From the NCBI GenBank assembly GCA_003488465.1, contig DNLN01000206.1:1168-8284 (forward strand): DNA of 7,117 bases. Direction: 5' to 3'. A model generated the notes under the pieces. That model saw nothing but the letters and a program-made list of their open reading frames with translations. It made no database searches and was not told the DNA's origin. This stretch comes from Sutterella sp. (GTDB lineage Bacteria > Pseudomonadota > Gammaproteobacteria > Burkholderiales > Burkholderiaceae_F). The number at the start of each line of letters is the position of its first letter. Within the stretch, counting starts at the first letter, position 1. This document shows, one piece after another, positions 7,073-7,117 of this stretch. A program made the position numbers and the translations under genes.

Positions 7073-7100
7073 TTGCGGATCTGCCTTGCGCATATCGAGT

Positions 7101-7109
7101 AGGAGGTGA
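7101..7109 (+). promoter_or_regulatory. Perfect Shine-Dalgarno for a gene starting at or beyond the window end
   Basis: AGGAGGTGA matches the full anti-Shine-Dalgarno sequence. The window ends in AT at 7116-7117, so an ATG starting at 7116, nine bases after AGGAGG, is possible. No terminator lies between nnr and this site, which suggests the next gene is in the same transcript. Confidence 0.6.
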
Positions 7110-7117
7110 GTGATTAT

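Noticed and set aside
6262..7093. Minus-strand open frames (6262-6891 and 6551-7093) opposite the nnr dehydratase domain
   Set aside because: Low-complexity translations with no domain, opposite a well-supported gene.

Overview
This window is an ordinary chromosomal housekeeping segment from a GC-rich bacterium. The single-chain PurL of about 1,300 residues, with its glutaminase domain fused at the C-terminus, is the form found in beta- and gammaproteobacteria; most other bacteria use separate PurS, PurL and PurQ. The base composition and the sensor-like substrate-binding domain at the left edge would suit a betaproteobacterium of the Sutterellaceae type, but that placement is an inference with low confidence.

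Layout from left to right. Positions 1-444 (minus) hold the N-terminal part of a periplasmic substrate-binding protein of the amino-acid-binding family; its C-terminal part lies outside the window. Positions 591-1211 (minus) encode a LysE/RhtB-family amino-acid exporter. Positions 1293-5249 (minus) encode PurL, phosphoribosylformylglycinamidine synthase, the fourth step of de novo purine synthesis. A 347-base divergent intergenic region (5250-5596) carries the purL promoter and several inverted repeats. Positions 5597-7072 (plus) encode the bifunctional NAD(P)HX epimerase/dehydratase Nnr, which repairs hydrated NADH and NADPH. The window ends on a perfect Shine-Dalgarno sequence for another plus-strand gene just beyond the edge.

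The three minus-strand genes lie in one direction, but a strong hairpin between purL and the exporter gene, and a 146-base gap before the binding-protein gene, suggest they are not one simple operon. There is no evident shared pathway. PurL and Nnr are both core metabolism and are divergently transcribed; the exporter and the binding protein deal with amino acids or similar small molecules at the envelope. I found no mobile element, CRISPR array, tRNA or rRNA, and no evidence of a previously undescribed system. What merits a second look is the non-coding sequence: a hairpin abutting the exporter's ribosome site, a terminator-like hairpin in the purL leader, and a cluster of inverted repeats in the purL-nnr gap that neither neighbouring leader obviously explains.
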